A stretch of 64,000 nucleotides of DNA, taken from Thalassotalea sp. Its GTDB lineage: Bacteria; Pseudomonadota; Gammaproteobacteria; Enterobacterales; Alteromonadaceae. The position numbers were made by a program, and so were the translations under genes. The stretch lies in contig JAKVCY010000051.1 in assembly GCA_022448425.1 (NCBI GenBank), forward strand, positions 1 to 64,000. Reading direction: 5' to 3'. Numbering within the stretch: position 1 is the first letter of the stretch; the number at the start of each line of letters is the position of its first letter. Shown one piece after another: positions 29,034 to 38,978 of the stretch. The notes below the pieces were generated by a model. The model searched no databases, was not told the DNA's origin, and worked only from the letters and a program-made list of their open reading frames with translations.

Positions 29034-29089
29034 CTCTACTTTAAAATTATGATTAAACCAGTAACAAATTCAATCAAGCGCTGGAAGGG

Positions 29090-31165
29090 TTATTTCAACA
29101 CCGAAAGTAGGTTACTAAAATCGTCGCGCCAAATGACATCTGGTGCAGAAGAATCTGGCCATGGTGAAATGTGCTTCTTCACTGCATAACGCTTGTTAAA
29201 TTCGATGTTATTGGTGATTAAAACCCACTGAGCTTCATTCGGCTCGTCAGCGCTACTTGCGGTGTAAACGTATAACGCTTCTCGGTTTATCGAATTCGCT
29301 AGGTTACGGGTCAAGCTTGTCAGATCTAAATGGCTGTTAGAAATATGTACTGCCAAAATACCATTGGTTTTTAAGTGAGCCTCGTATAGTGCGAACGCTT
29401 CTAGCGTTAGTAAATGCGCGGGAATTGCGTCACCAGAAAAGGCATCAAGTACTAACACATCAAATTGCAGACTGCCCTGATTCTCGAGGGCGCGTTGCAA
29501 CTGTTGGCGGCCATCGCCAATGGTCACTTTTATATTCGCGGGACTGTCAGAAAGATACGTGAAATACTGCTCTGCAAAGTCAGCTACCGCAGGGTTTAAT
29601 TCAAAGAAATGATAGTTATTACCAGGGCGCCCATAAGTGGCAAGTGTACCAGCCCCTAGACCGATTAAACCTACATTTAGTGATTGTTTGGCTGCCATTG
29701 CACTGATGGGTAGATAGCTTTCTAATGCCAGTGCAACACCAGTATCTGCTCTATAGTAGCTTTTTGCTACATGCCCCTGACCTTCAACAAGCGATTGCGT
29801 GCCGTGTGATGTTGTGCCATCAATCAGACGCCTTTCGGCTTTGCCATTCACCTTAGTATCAACAACAGATAGCAATCCATAGAAGTTGCGTTCGCTAGCG
29901 ATTTGATGCTGTGTCAATACTTGGCTTAATTGCCAATTCAGTAATGAAATTAGAAGCGCACAGCCGTATAAACTTGTGCGTACTAATTTGCTCGATGCAA
30001 ACTCACTAGCTGTATTTGCTTTTCTATCTGCTGATAAATTGATAGTGAACACGACTAAGATGGCAATCAGTGTTATCGGGTATTCGCTAAAGTCGTTAAA
30101 TAGCGTTGGAGAGAGCAATGATACAAATGCACTACCAATAACGCCGCCAAGAGCAATCATAAGATAGTAAAGCGTTAAATGTTTGGCATCTGGCGAAAGC
30201 TGATAAAGTTCGCCGTGGCAGATCATACAAGCAGCAAACAAAACAAAGCTATACATTAAGACCTGTGAAACAAAGTCAAATTGGCTACCGACCACTTGCA
30301 TAAAGGTGGCCATAAAGGCGCTGAGTATAAAGAACACAAGCCAGTACCAACGCACATAAAGGTTTGGCTTATGAAACGCGATAATAAATGTCACTAAGTA
30401 AAGTGCTAGAGGTAGTACCCATAAAAATGGCATAGGCGCGACGTTTTGGGTCATTGCGTTTGTTGTAGAAACAAGCGCAGAAACACCTAGTGCTGATAGC
30501 GCCAACCATAAGCCCAATTTGGCCATTGTTGGCTTCGCAACCTCTGTGGCGTCTTGTAAATTGCTAGCATTTTGCTCGCCCCTAACGTCAGGCTGTTGCT
30601 TTAATGTGAGTAAAAGTGCTGCAATCAGCAGGGCAAATGCAATAAAACCTGATGACCACATTAAAGTCTGCTGACCTAGAGATAAAATCGGTTCGAAAAG
30701 GAAGGGATAACTGACTAGTGCCAATAGCGAACCAGTGTTTGAAATGGCATAAAGTTTATAGGGGATTTTATCTTGTCGAGATTGTGCAAACCAATGCTGC
30801 ACAAGAGGCCCTGTGCTAGAAAGTACAAAATAGGGGATGCCAACAGATACCATGAGTGTGGTTAAAATACTTACCGTACTTTGGTTGTCGATAGCGCCTG
30901 CAGAAACTTCAGGCGTGCTAAAAGGCAATGCAACACAGGCAATCGCAAGTAGTAATAAATGCAATTGTTTTTGTCGTGAAAGCGTTAATTTTTGCAGTCC
31001 ATGTGCGTAGGCATAACCCGCGAGTAATACCGATTGAAAAAACAGCATGCAACTGGTCCATACCGCTGCGCTACCACCGTAATAGGGAAGTATAACCTTG
31101 GCGATAAACGGTTGAACTTGAAATAATAAAAAGGCACTGAGAAAAATAGTGACGATGAACAGCAT
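29090..31165 (-). CDS. Fused MFS-like / spermidine synthase-like membrane protein
   Basis: This protein of about 691 residues has many predicted membrane helices over the first 430 or so residues (starting LFIVTIFLSAFLLFQVQPFIAKVILP). A spermidine-synthase-like Rossmann domain follows, with GLIGLGAGTLATYG, FFELNPAVADFAEQY, VTIGDGRQQL and VLDAFSGDAIPAHLLT. Family members are abundant in bacteria but the reaction is unknown; polyamine-related methyl/aminopropyl transfer is only a guess. An ATG at 31165 is preferred over a TTG five codons upstream. It is convergent with the peptide pair. Confidence 0.82.
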   Translation of the reverse strand: MLFIVTIFLSAFLLFQVQPFIAKVILPYYGGSAAVWTSCMLFFQSVLLAGYAYAHGLQKLTLSRQKQLHLLLLAIACVALPFSTPEVSAGAIDNQSTVSILTTLMVSVGIPYFVLSSTGPLVQHWFAQSRQDKIPYKLYAISNTGSLLALVSYPFLFEPILSLGQQTLMWSSGFIAFALLIAALLLTLKQQPDVRGEQNASNLQDATEVAKPTMAKLGLWLALSALGVSALVSTTNAMTQNVAPMPFLWVLPLALYLVTFIIAFHKPNLYVRWYWLVFFILSAFMATFMQVVGSQFDFVSQVLMYSFVLFAACMICHGELYQLSPDAKHLTLYYLMIALGGVIGSAFVSLLSPTLFNDFSEYPITLIAILVVFTINLSADRKANTASEFASSKLVRTSLYGCALLISLLNWQLSQVLTQHQIASERNFYGLLSVVDTKVNGKAERRLIDGTTSHGTQSLVEGQGHVAKSYYRADTGVALALESYLPISAMAAKQSLNVGLIGLGAGTLATYGRPGNNYHFFELNPAVADFAEQYFTYLSDSPANIKVTIGDGRQQLQRALENQGSLQFDVLVLDAFSGDAIPAHLLTLEAFALYEAHLKTNGILAVHISNSHLDLTSLTRNLANSINREALYVYTASSADEPNEAQWVLITNNIEFNKRYAVKKHISPWPDSSAPDVIWRDDFSNLLSVLK

Positions 31166-31324
31166 GGCAAATTCTATCAATTAATGTTGGTCGTGATTAT
31201 CTAGGCATATGCTTCGAATTACTACTCTTGAAGCGAATCATTTTTGCGCTACTGTTGCCAAATTGGAAAAACTCTTTGTCTTTATGTCCATTTATTACTC
31301 AGATTAACGGCTTTTAAAATTGCC

Positions 31325-31357
31325 CCCCAATAAAACTCATTATAAAAATCGTTGGGG
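31325..31357 (+). promoter_or_regulatory. Hairpin masking the porin ribosome binding site
   Basis: CCCCAA (within a run of six C) at 31325-31330 can pair with TTGGGG at 31352-31357, which includes the GGGGA Shine-Dalgarno of the porin gene (7 bases before ATG 31366). Such masking may give temperature- or RNA-mediated control of an outer-membrane protein. Confidence 0.45.
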
Positions 31358-31365
31358 AAATCGAA

Positions 31366-32496
31366 ATGACAAAACTTACTACAACAGTAAAAGCAACAGC
31401 CGTATCTATTGCTCTAGCTTTCGCTAGTGCATCAAGCCAAGCAGTCGAGGTACTTAATCTAGACAATAATGGCGTAAAAACTAAGGTCTCGATCGGCGGT
31501 TATGCCAAAGTCGACATTCGTCATGTTGAAGGGGATATCGCGTATCAAGATTATTGGATTGGTAACTTCCCAGGCAACCAAGCGGTGGAAACCTCTCACA
31601 CTGGATTCAATGTAAAAGAGTCTCGCGTTAACGTGAAAGTGCAGCATGGTGATGTTAGCGCCTTCGTTGAGATGGACTTTTATGGCGGTGGTGGCAACGA
31701 AGTTGTGAGTAACTCGTCGAACCCACGCTTAAGACATTACATTATCAAATACAAAAACTGGACGGCAGGACAAACGTGGACGACGTTTATGCCACTACAC
31801 GCGTTGCCAGAAACGCTAGATTTTGGTGGGCCTCACGTAGGTGAAGTGTTTATCCGCCAAACACAATTGCGTTTTGACTACGGTAACTGGCAGTTTGCAA
31901 TCGAAAACTCAGAAACCAATGGTGATGGCGATATTGGTGCGCCATCTAGTGCTGTTGGTGTAACAGGCACGAATGCCGATAAAGACGAAAATACGCCAGA
32001 CCTAATTGCTCGTTACAACCACAATGCTGATTGGGGACAACTTTCTGTTGGTGCGCTTGTTAGAAAAGTTGATCAAGGCGGTTTAGATGAAACGGCTGCG
32101 GCACTGAACATTGCTGGTAAGATTAATACTTTCGGTAAAGATGACTTTCGCTTCCAAGTCACCTTAGGTGAGGCAGGGCGTTATGTCGCTGCTGGTATGA
32201 CACCGGATATCGTGACAGACCCAAGTGACCAACAAGTGAAAGTAGAGGAAACAACAGCTTATGCCGTGTCATACCGTCATTTTTGGACGGAATCTTTGCG
32301 CTCGACAGTGTTTTATGGTGCCGCGACTACAGACACTCTTGATCGTGAGAGAAGTCACTGGGGCGTGAACTTAATGAGTAACCTAACGCCGCAATTGAGC
32401 ACGGGTGTAGAATTTGGTAACTATGAAATTGCCGATAAAGGCATAGAGTCTATAAATTCTAACTATTTACAACTATCAGCCAAATATAGTTTCTAA
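31366..32496 (+). CDS. DcaP-like outer-membrane porin
   Basis: This 376-residue protein has a signal peptide of about 26 residues (ending ASASSQA). The mature part is rich in alternating aromatic/polar beta strands and ends YSF, the C-terminal aromatic signature for Bam-dependent barrel insertion. The pattern (GGYAKVDIRH, AGQTWTTFMPLHALPETLDFGGP, FIRQTQLRFDY) matches DcaP-family trimeric porins, which carry dicarboxylates and other small anions. It lies between a regulator gene and a divergent unit; substrate may relate to the lactate genes nearby, but that is only proximity. Confidence 0.88.
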   Translation: MTKLTTTVKATAVSIALAFASASSQAVEVLNLDNNGVKTKVSIGGYAKVDIRHVEGDIAYQDYWIGNFPGNQAVETSHTGFNVKESRVNVKVQHGDVSAFVEMDFYGGGGNEVVSNSSNPRLRHYIIKYKNWTAGQTWTTFMPLHALPETLDFGGPHVGEVFIRQTQLRFDYGNWQFAIENSETNGDGDIGAPSSAVGVTGTNADKDENTPDLIARYNHNADWGQLSVGALVRKVDQGGLDETAAALNIAGKINTFGKDDFRFQVTLGEAGRYVAAGMTPDIVTDPSDQQVKVEETTAYAVSYRHFWTESLRSTVFYGAATTDTLDRERSHWGVNLMSNLTPQLSTGVEFGNYEIADKGIESINSNYLQLSAKYSF

Positions 32497-32530
32497 TCAG
32501 CTAGCTTTGTTCCCGAGCATTTGAAAATAG

Positions 32531-32557
32531 AAAAGGCGCTGGTTATGCGCCTTTTTT
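32531..32557. terminator. Terminator of the porin gene
   Basis: AAAAGGCGC / GCGCCTTTT with a 7-base loop is followed by six T on the plus strand. The porin and LysR genes converge here, so it may also serve the LysR transcript. Confidence 0.85.
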
Positions 32558-32586
32558 ATTTTCTGATTAACCCGTTGCTACTGCTA

Positions 32587-33504
32587 TCAACCTTCCGTCA
32601 GGTAAAAGTATTCTTGTTTTTGAATGTAGGCTTCACGACAGTGCTCCACGAGTAAATTGAGCTTTTTGTCGGGCTGGCGTGAACGAGGGTATACGGCATA
32701 AATACCCATTAGTTTCGCGCAATAAGGGGTCACAACATTGATAAGTTTGCCGTTGAGCATATCTTCGTGCACTAGCACTTTAGGCACATAGGCAATGCCT
32801 AGCCCAGATATTGCTGCTTGTCGAAGTGAGTCCAGATTATTTGCTTGATATCGACCGTTAACCGACACAATTATTTCTTTTCCATCTCGTTCAAACGACC
32901 AACGATCTGCGCCAGTCGACTCATATTTATAGACTAAACATTGATGAACAATTAATGCTTCAGGCGATTGTGGCATGCCATTTTGTGCCACATACTTTGG
33001 ACTAGCGCAAGCTACCCAATGCGAATCCATTAAGCGCCTAGCAACCAAAGATGAGTCTGGTAATGGTGCAGTGCGTATCGCTAAATCAAACCCTTCATCA
33101 AGGATATTCACCATACGGTTACTGACAAAAAGCTCCACTTCGATTTCTGGATAGAGTTGGCAAAATTCGGCGATGGCATTGCTTAACACAATGTCAGCAG
33201 ACACTGCGGGTACGGTAACTTTGATCTTTCCTTTTAGTGTTTCTCCATAGCCTGTAACCGCATCTCTAGCGTCTTGCAGTGATTGTTTGGCAATTCTGGC
33301 TTTGCCATAAAGAGCGCTGCCTGCATCGGTTAGGGTGAGCTTGCGAGTTGTTCTGTAGAGCAGTTGCACATTCAGTGCTTTCTCTAGCCGACTTATCCGT
33401 TTACTCACTACGGAATTCGTCAATTCGAATTTTTCGGCTATTTTTGAAAAAGACCCCTCATCTACAACCTCTACGAATAAAAATATGTCATCAGCTTTTA
33501 CCAT
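32587..33504 (-). CDS. LysR-family transcriptional regulator of the lactate operon
   Basis: This 305-residue cytosolic regulator has an N-terminal winged helix-turn-helix (residues about 1-60, SFSKIAEKFELTNSVVSKRISRLEKAL) and a C-terminal LysR substrate-binding domain. It is divergent from the lactate permease-dld-lldD operon with 181 bases between starts, so it most likely controls that operon. E. coli instead uses the GntR-type LldR. The effector is inferred to be lactate or a related acid. Confidence 0.88.
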   Translation of the reverse strand: MVKADDIFLFVEVVDEGSFSKIAEKFELTNSVVSKRISRLEKALNVQLLYRTTRKLTLTDAGSALYGKARIAKQSLQDARDAVTGYGETLKGKIKVTVPAVSADIVLSNAIAEFCQLYPEIEVELFVSNRMVNILDEGFDLAIRTAPLPDSSLVARRLMDSHWVACASPKYVAQNGMPQSPEALIVHQCLVYKYESTGADRWSFERDGKEIIVSVNGRYQANNLDSLRQAAISGLGIAYVPKVLVHEDMLNGKLINVVTPYCAKLMGIYAVYPRSRQPDKKLNLLVEHCREAYIQKQEYFYLTEG

Positions 33505-33608
33505 AGTGAATTACTTATTATGTCAAAAAAGGAAAAAAACATTGTCTTTTATCAATATATATTAATAGATGGCAAAGTTGTACATTCCCGTAACTTTTCT
33601 TGTCGAAA

Positions 33609-33627
33609 CTAGGGCCAAAGGCCTTAG
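33609..33627. promoter_or_regulatory. Palindrome in the LysR-lldP intergenic region
   Basis: CTAGGGCCAAAGGCCTTAG is a near-perfect palindrome (one mismatched pair) midway between the divergent starts. It may be a regulator site or a small leader hairpin. It is not a clear T-N11-A LysR box. Confidence 0.35.
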
Positions 33628-33685
33628 ATAAAAAATAATATTCAAGTTCGGCAGGGGTATTACAACATCATAAGGAGAACAAGAA

Positions 33686-35404
33686 ATGGGGGATTTGACT
33701 CTCGGCTTGTTGGCGTTACTGCCAATTATCATTTCAGCCATCTTATTAGTCGGTTTTAGCTGGCCAGCGAAAAAAGCTATGCCAGTCGTTTTGTTTGCAA
33801 CCAGTTTACTGGCTTTATTCGTTTGGGATATGTCAGCTAACCGCGTTGCTGCGTCAATTCTGCAAGGTTTAGGTATTACCGCCTCTGTGTTGTGGATTGT
33901 TTTCGGTGCGATTTTCTTACTTAATACGTTAAAGCATACACAAGCCATTCAGGTTATTCGTCAAGGCTTTACGCAAGTATCACCAGATCGCCGTATCCAA
34001 GCCATCGTTATCGCTTGGTGTTTCGGTACTTTTATTGAGGGTGCTTCTGGCTTTGGTACTCCAGCAGCCATTGCCGCTCCGTTAATGGTTGCGATTGGTT
34101 TTCCTGCGCTTGCTGCTGTACTTATGGGTATGATGATTCAAAGTACTCCAGTCTCATTCGGCGCAGTCGGCACGCCTATTGTCATTGGTGTTAACAAAAG
34201 TTTAGACACCGCAGCGATTGAAGCTCAGTTAGCGGCGCAAGGCGTGACTTGGGATCAATATCTACAGCTTATTACTTCCCACGTTGCTGTTATCCATGCA
34301 GTTATCGGTACCTTCATGCCATTACTAATGGTCATGATGCTAACGCGCTTTTTTGGTCAAAACAAAAGTTGGAAAGAAGGCTTAGAAGTATTGCCATTTG
34401 CGCTATTTGCAGGTGTCGCTTTTACCATTCCTTATGCTTTAACTGGTATTTTCTTAGGACCAGAATTCCCTTCGCTTATCGGTGGTTTAGTGAGTATGGC
34501 AGTTGTAGTGAGTGCCGCGAAGAAAGGTTTCTTCGTCCCTAAAACTCAGTGGAATTTCAGTGATAAATCACTTTGGCCTGCAAACTGGTTTGGCAAACTT
34601 GACGTTGATGCTGAAGACACCAATACACAGACTTCTACCCAAGCCTCAAGCAAAATCTCGCCTGTTGTGGCTTGGATCCCTTACCTTGTTGTGGCTGCTT
34701 TACTGGTATGTTCACGCGTGTTTGTAGAGTTCAAGTCGTTGTTGTCTGGCGTTAGCGTTGGATTTACTAACATTCTCGGCGAACAAGGTATCAGCACAGC
34801 GTTTAGCCCGTTATACCTGCCAGGTGGTTTATTGTTAATTGGTGCCTTAGTAGCCCTATTTTTACAGAGTAAATCAGGCAAGCGTGCCACTGTATTTAAA
34901 GGCGCTTTGTCAGACTCTACAAAGACGATACTCAATGCCGGCTTTGTTTTGATGTTTACGATTCCAATGGTACGTTTGTTTATTAACTCTGGCGTTAATT
35001 TATCCGACTTGCCAAGTATGCCGATGGCGAGTGCACAGATGTTTGCTAACTGGTTCGGCGATTTCTTCCCTATGGTCAGCCCGACAATTGGTGCGCTAGG
35101 TGCATTTATCGCGGGTTCTAATACGGTGTCGAACATGATGTTCAGCCAGTTCCAATATGAAGCGGCGATGAGTCTATCGATTTCGCCAGCACTTGTTATT
35201 GCAGGGCAAGCGGTTGGTGCAGCAGCCGGTAACATGATAGCCATTCACAATGTAGTTGCAGCGAGTGCGACGGTGGGGCTACTAGGCCAAGAAGGGGCGA
35301 CTTTGCGAAAAACGATTTTACCAACCCTTTATTATATTTTGGCAGCTGGTGCGTTATTAATGCTGGCAGTTTACGGGTTGCAGATAACAGGCCCGCTAGT
35401 TTAG
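33686..35404 (+). CDS. lldP: L-lactate permease (LctP family)
   Basis: This 572-residue inner-membrane transporter has about 12-14 predicted helices spread over the length. The GTFIEGASGFGTPAAIAAPLM and PVSFGAVGTPI loops are diagnostic of the lactate permease family, which carries lactate and glycolate with protons. A strong Shine-Dalgarno (AAGGAG, 8 bases upstream) supports the start. It is the first gene of the permease-dld-lldD unit. Confidence 0.93.
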   Translation: MGDLTLGLLALLPIIISAILLVGFSWPAKKAMPVVLFATSLLALFVWDMSANRVAASILQGLGITASVLWIVFGAIFLLNTLKHTQAIQVIRQGFTQVSPDRRIQAIVIAWCFGTFIEGASGFGTPAAIAAPLMVAIGFPALAAVLMGMMIQSTPVSFGAVGTPIVIGVNKSLDTAAIEAQLAAQGVTWDQYLQLITSHVAVIHAVIGTFMPLLMVMMLTRFFGQNKSWKEGLEVLPFALFAGVAFTIPYALTGIFLGPEFPSLIGGLVSMAVVVSAAKKGFFVPKTQWNFSDKSLWPANWFGKLDVDAEDTNTQTSTQASSKISPVVAWIPYLVVAALLVCSRVFVEFKSLLSGVSVGFTNILGEQGISTAFSPLYLPGGLLLIGALVALFLQSKSGKRATVFKGALSDSTKTILNAGFVLMFTIPMVRLFINSGVNLSDLPSMPMASAQMFANWFGDFFPMVSPTIGALGAFIAGSNTVSNMMFSQFQYEAAMSLSISPALVIAGQAVGAAAGNMIAIHNVVAASATVGLLGQEGATLRKTILPTLYYILAAGALLMLAVYGLQITGPLV

Positions 35405-35433
35405 GCCTGTTCATCAACACAGAGAAGTAGTTT

Positions 35434-37146
35434 ATGACAAACGATCAATTAATCTCACAACTTATTGCCGTGCATGGTGAGGATCATGTTGCTGTTAATG
35501 AACGCAAAGCCGAGCATTATCGCACGGGCTGGCGCTCAGGTGGCGGTAGCGCTTTAGGTGTGGTATTTCCTCAAACCTTGTATGCGTTCTGGCAAACACT
35601 AGAGCTTTGCGTTGAGGCCGATTGCATTATGATCATGCAAGCGGCGAATACGGGGCTTACTGAAGGTTCAACACCGAGCGGTGAAGACTACGATCGCGAT
35701 ATTGTAATCATCAATACTCTTGCAATGGACCAACTCATTGTGCTTGGTGAAGGTGAGAGAAAAGGCGAGCAAGTGGTTAGTTTTGCAGGTGCAACACTGC
35801 ACAAGCTTGAAAAAACACTCAAGCCGTTTAACCGAGCGCCGCACTCTGTGATTGGCTCGTCTTGTCTAGGTGCTTCTATTGTCGGTGGTATAGCGAATAA
35901 TTCTGGTGGCGCACTGGTCAAGCGTGGCCCTGCATACACCGAATTGTCGCTATTCGCGCAGGTTGACTCGAAAGGTAAACTTCACTTGGTTAATCACTTA
36001 GGCATAGAGCTAGGCGACTCACCGAAGGAGATACTGACCAACTTAGAGCACCAAAGGTTTGATGCCAATGAACTTGCCTGTGATAAAAAAGCTAGTGCGT
36101 CCGATTATCAAGACTTGCTAAGAGACATTGATGCAGACACGCCGAGTCGTTTTAACGCTGATACCAACCGCTTATATGAGTCGAGTGGCTGTGCCGGTAA
36201 ACTAGCCGTTTTCGCTGTTAGGTTAGATACCTTTACGGTAGCGAAAAAAGAGCAAACTTATTACATCGGAACAAACGACCCAAGCGTGTTAACGCAACTG
36301 CGTCGAGATGTACTAGGTAACTTTAAGAACCTACCAGAGGTGGGTGAGTACATGCATCGTGAAATATTCGATGTAGCGGCTAAATATGGCAAAGATACGT
36401 TTTTAAGCATCGAAAAATTAGGTACAGATCGATTGCCAAAGCTATTCGCCCTCAAAGGCAGAGTAGATGCAACCTTGAATAAAATTCCATTCTTGCCTAA
36501 GTATTTAACCGACCATGTAATGCAATTTGCCAGTAAGTTCTTCCCTCAGCACTTACCGGAGCGCCTACTACAATACCGTGAAGATTATGAACATCACCTT
36601 ATTTTAAAAATGAGTGATGGCGGTATCGAGGAAGCGAACCAATATCTGGCTGAGTTTTTTAGTCAGCATACCGACTCAAGCGGCTATTTCATCTGTGATG
36701 AACAAGAGGCGAGTAAAGCATATCTTCAACGTTTTGCGGCGGCCGGTGCTGCGATTCGCTATCAAACCCTTCATGCGAAAAAACTCGGTGATATTTTAGC
36801 CCTTGATATCGCGCTTCGACGCAATGACCCGTTGTGGCTTGAAGAGTTACCTGATGCTATCGCCGACAAAATAGATAAGTGTTTATATTACGGTCATTTC
36901 TTCTGTTACGTATTCCATCAAGACTATGTGTTGAAAAAAGGTGTTGATGGTAAGCAATTGAAAAAAGATATGCTGGCGTTACTTGATTCTCGCGGCGCTA
37001 AATACCCCGCAGAACACAATTTCGGTCATTTGTATGAAGCAGAAGAAGCGGTAAAAGCGTTCTATAGAAAGCTTGATCCAACCAATCGCTTTAACCCTGG
37101 TATCGGGCAAATGGAAAAACACAAACGCAACTGTTCATGTGGGTAG
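35434..37146 (+). CDS. dld: Quinone-dependent D-lactate dehydrogenase
   Basis: This 570-residue peripheral membrane flavoenzyme oxidises D-lactate to pyruvate and passes electrons to quinone. It matches E. coli Dld (571) nearly end to end, for example AANTGLTEGSTPSGEDYDRD, VIGSSCLGASIVGGIANNSG, ESSGCAGKLAVFAVRLDTF and the C-terminal HNFGHLY. The FAD-binding PCMH domain covers the first half. It lies 29 bases after the permease and 6 before lldD, so both lactate enantiomers are handled by one operon, unlike E. coli where dld is separate. Confidence 0.95.
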   Translation: MTNDQLISQLIAVHGEDHVAVNERKAEHYRTGWRSGGGSALGVVFPQTLYAFWQTLELCVEADCIMIMQAANTGLTEGSTPSGEDYDRDIVIINTLAMDQLIVLGEGERKGEQVVSFAGATLHKLEKTLKPFNRAPHSVIGSSCLGASIVGGIANNSGGALVKRGPAYTELSLFAQVDSKGKLHLVNHLGIELGDSPKEILTNLEHQRFDANELACDKKASASDYQDLLRDIDADTPSRFNADTNRLYESSGCAGKLAVFAVRLDTFTVAKKEQTYYIGTNDPSVLTQLRRDVLGNFKNLPEVGEYMHREIFDVAAKYGKDTFLSIEKLGTDRLPKLFALKGRVDATLNKIPFLPKYLTDHVMQFASKFFPQHLPERLLQYREDYEHHLILKMSDGGIEEANQYLAEFFSQHTDSSGYFICDEQEASKAYLQRFAAAGAAIRYQTLHAKKLGDILALDIALRRNDPLWLEELPDAIADKIDKCLYYGHFFCYVFHQDYVLKKGVDGKQLKKDMLALLDSRGAKYPAEHNFGHLYEAEEAVKAFYRKLDPTNRFNPGIGQMEKHKRNCSCG

Positions 37147-37152
37147 GAGGTT

Positions 37153-38301
37153 ATGATGCGATTAAACCAATGTTATAACTTTCACGACTTCAGAAAACTT
37201 GCAAAACAACGATTGCCGGGTCCGATTTTCAACTACATTGATGGCGGTGCCGACGACGAAGTGACATACAAGCGCAACAGCCAAGCATTTGACGGGTGCG
37301 ACTTGCTTCCCAGCGTGCTCACAGGCGTTGAAGATGTCGATTTATCTGTCACTGTGATGGGACAAAAATTGGCAATGCCAGTGTATTGTTCACCAACGGC
37401 ATTGCAGAGGCTTTTTCATCATAAAGGTGAACGTGCCGTAGCGGGCGCTGCTGAAAAGTATGGCACCATGTTTGGCGTCTCGTCGTTAGGTACAGTCAGT
37501 CTTGAGGAAATTGCCAAGCAAGTTGATACGCCTCAGGTTTATCAGTTTTATTTCCACAAAGATCGCGGTTTAAATCGCGCTATGATGGAACGCGCAAAAG
37601 CCGCTGGTGTACAAGTAATGATGCTAACGGTTGATTCTATTACTGGCGGTAATCGTGAGCGTGACTTACGTACAGGCTTTTCGATTCCGTTTCGCTTAAC
37701 ACTTGCTGGCATGATGCAATTTGCGCTTAAACCAATGTGGGGCATCAATTATGTCACCCACGAGAAGTTCAGCCTGCCGCAACTTGATGCGCATATTAAG
37801 ATGGGTAGTGGTACCAGCTCGATAGGCGACTATTTCACTAATATGCTCGATCCGTCGATGAATTGGCAGGATGTCGAAGAGATGGTCAAATTCTGGGATG
37901 GTGAGTTTTGTCTTAAAGGCATCATGACGGTTGAAGATGCTAAAAGAGCCGTTGATATCGGCTGTACAGGCATTGTCATTTCAAACCATGGTGGTAGGCA
38001 GCTAGATGGTTCTAGAAGCTCATTTGATCAGCTGGCGGAAATTGTTGATGCCGTTGGCGATAAAATTGATGTGTTGTTCGATAGTGGTGTACAACGCGGC
38101 ACACACGTTTTAAAAGCTCTGTCGCTAGGCGCCAAAGCCGTCGGTATTGGTCGTGGCTACCTTTATCCGTTGGCTGCTGCTGGGCAGGCGGGTGTAGAAC
38201 GTGCACTAGGCTTAATGGAGCAAGAACTCATTCGCGATATGCGATTAATGGGCTGCCAATCAATCGAACAGCTTTCAAAAGCAAATTTACGCTTTCGCTA
38301 A
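37153..38301 (+). CDS. lldD: L-lactate dehydrogenase (FMN, quinone-linked)
   Basis: This 382-residue alpha-hydroxyacid dehydrogenase has the catalytic base H279 and substrate-binding R282 in SNHGGRQLDG. FMN-binding stretches ALQRLFHHKGERAVAGAAE and DSGVQRGTHVLKALSLGAKAVGIGR are typical. It oxidises L-lactate to pyruvate, feeding the respiratory chain. It starts 6 bases after dld with a GGAGG nearby. Confidence 0.95.
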   Translation: MMRLNQCYNFHDFRKLAKQRLPGPIFNYIDGGADDEVTYKRNSQAFDGCDLLPSVLTGVEDVDLSVTVMGQKLAMPVYCSPTALQRLFHHKGERAVAGAAEKYGTMFGVSSLGTVSLEEIAKQVDTPQVYQFYFHKDRGLNRAMMERAKAAGVQVMMLTVDSITGGNRERDLRTGFSIPFRLTLAGMMQFALKPMWGINYVTHEKFSLPQLDAHIKMGSGTSSIGDYFTNMLDPSMNWQDVEEMVKFWDGEFCLKGIMTVEDAKRAVDIGCTGIVISNHGGRQLDGSRSSFDQLAEIVDAVGDKIDVLFDSGVQRGTHVLKALSLGAKAVGIGRGYLYPLAAAGQAGVERALGLMEQELIRDMRLMGCQSIEQLSKANLRFR

Positions 38302-38432
38302 TATTACCACCTAAAACGACTCTCTATTATGAAAGGGGCGCTCAAAGCTTCTCCGCTGAAGGCGTTACCTCCAAAATTCGAAGAACCTGCTAAATTTAAA
38401 GTAGTGACAAATCAGATATAAGTGTCATTGCG

Positions 38433-38978
38433 ATGAATTTAGTAGACTCTTTTTATACTTATTTCGATATCTTCGGTAGCAAGTACAATTACTTGGTGGA
38501 TGTGCATAACTCGGCACTAGTGTCAGAGCATGACTTAATTAACGCCAATAATCAGTTTCTTACCGACTTAATTAATGCCCATGCAAAATCAGGCTTGCTT
38601 AGCCAATATGTGAGCCTAAATAGCGATTTGTTTGAACGGAAGATGTCTTTCTTGTTTGGCAATATTGATTTGATGCGGGAAATCATCAAGGTTGGCTCAA
38701 ATATCTCAGACTACTTCGGTTATTGTGCGTTTTGCTCTGATTCGGTAGATATTTCCGAGGGTTTTGCTTTGGTCATCGATCGAAACAGCTTGGCGTTTCC
38801 TCACAGCGATGTCCAAGCTATGTCAGATCTTATCTCTCGTAACATTCGCTTTAGTAAAGTTGTTTACGTCTCCACAAATTACGACCCATCCTATCAGCTA
38901 CCTACGTATTCCTTGTTCGGCGTGAACTTTAATATCGTGCCAGCAGAAGGGAAAAAGTACCCGTTTGTTGAGTTTTAG
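38433..38978 (+). CDS. Hypothetical protein, unknown family
   Basis: This 181-residue, probably cytosolic protein has no signal peptide or membrane helix. It has two close cysteines (YCAFCSDS) near residues 97-100, a hydrophobic C-terminal third and many aromatic residues. I recognise no domain. It lies 131 bases after lldD, with a spacing that does not exclude read-through. Base composition is like its neighbours. Confidence 0.6.
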   Translation: MNLVDSFYTYFDIFGSKYNYLVDVHNSALVSEHDLINANNQFLTDLINAHAKSGLLSQYVSLNSDLFERKMSFLFGNIDLMREIIKVGSNISDYFGYCAFCSDSVDISEGFALVIDRNSLAFPHSDVQAMSDLISRNIRFSKVVYVSTNYDPSYQLPTYSLFGVNFNIVPAEGKKYPFVEF

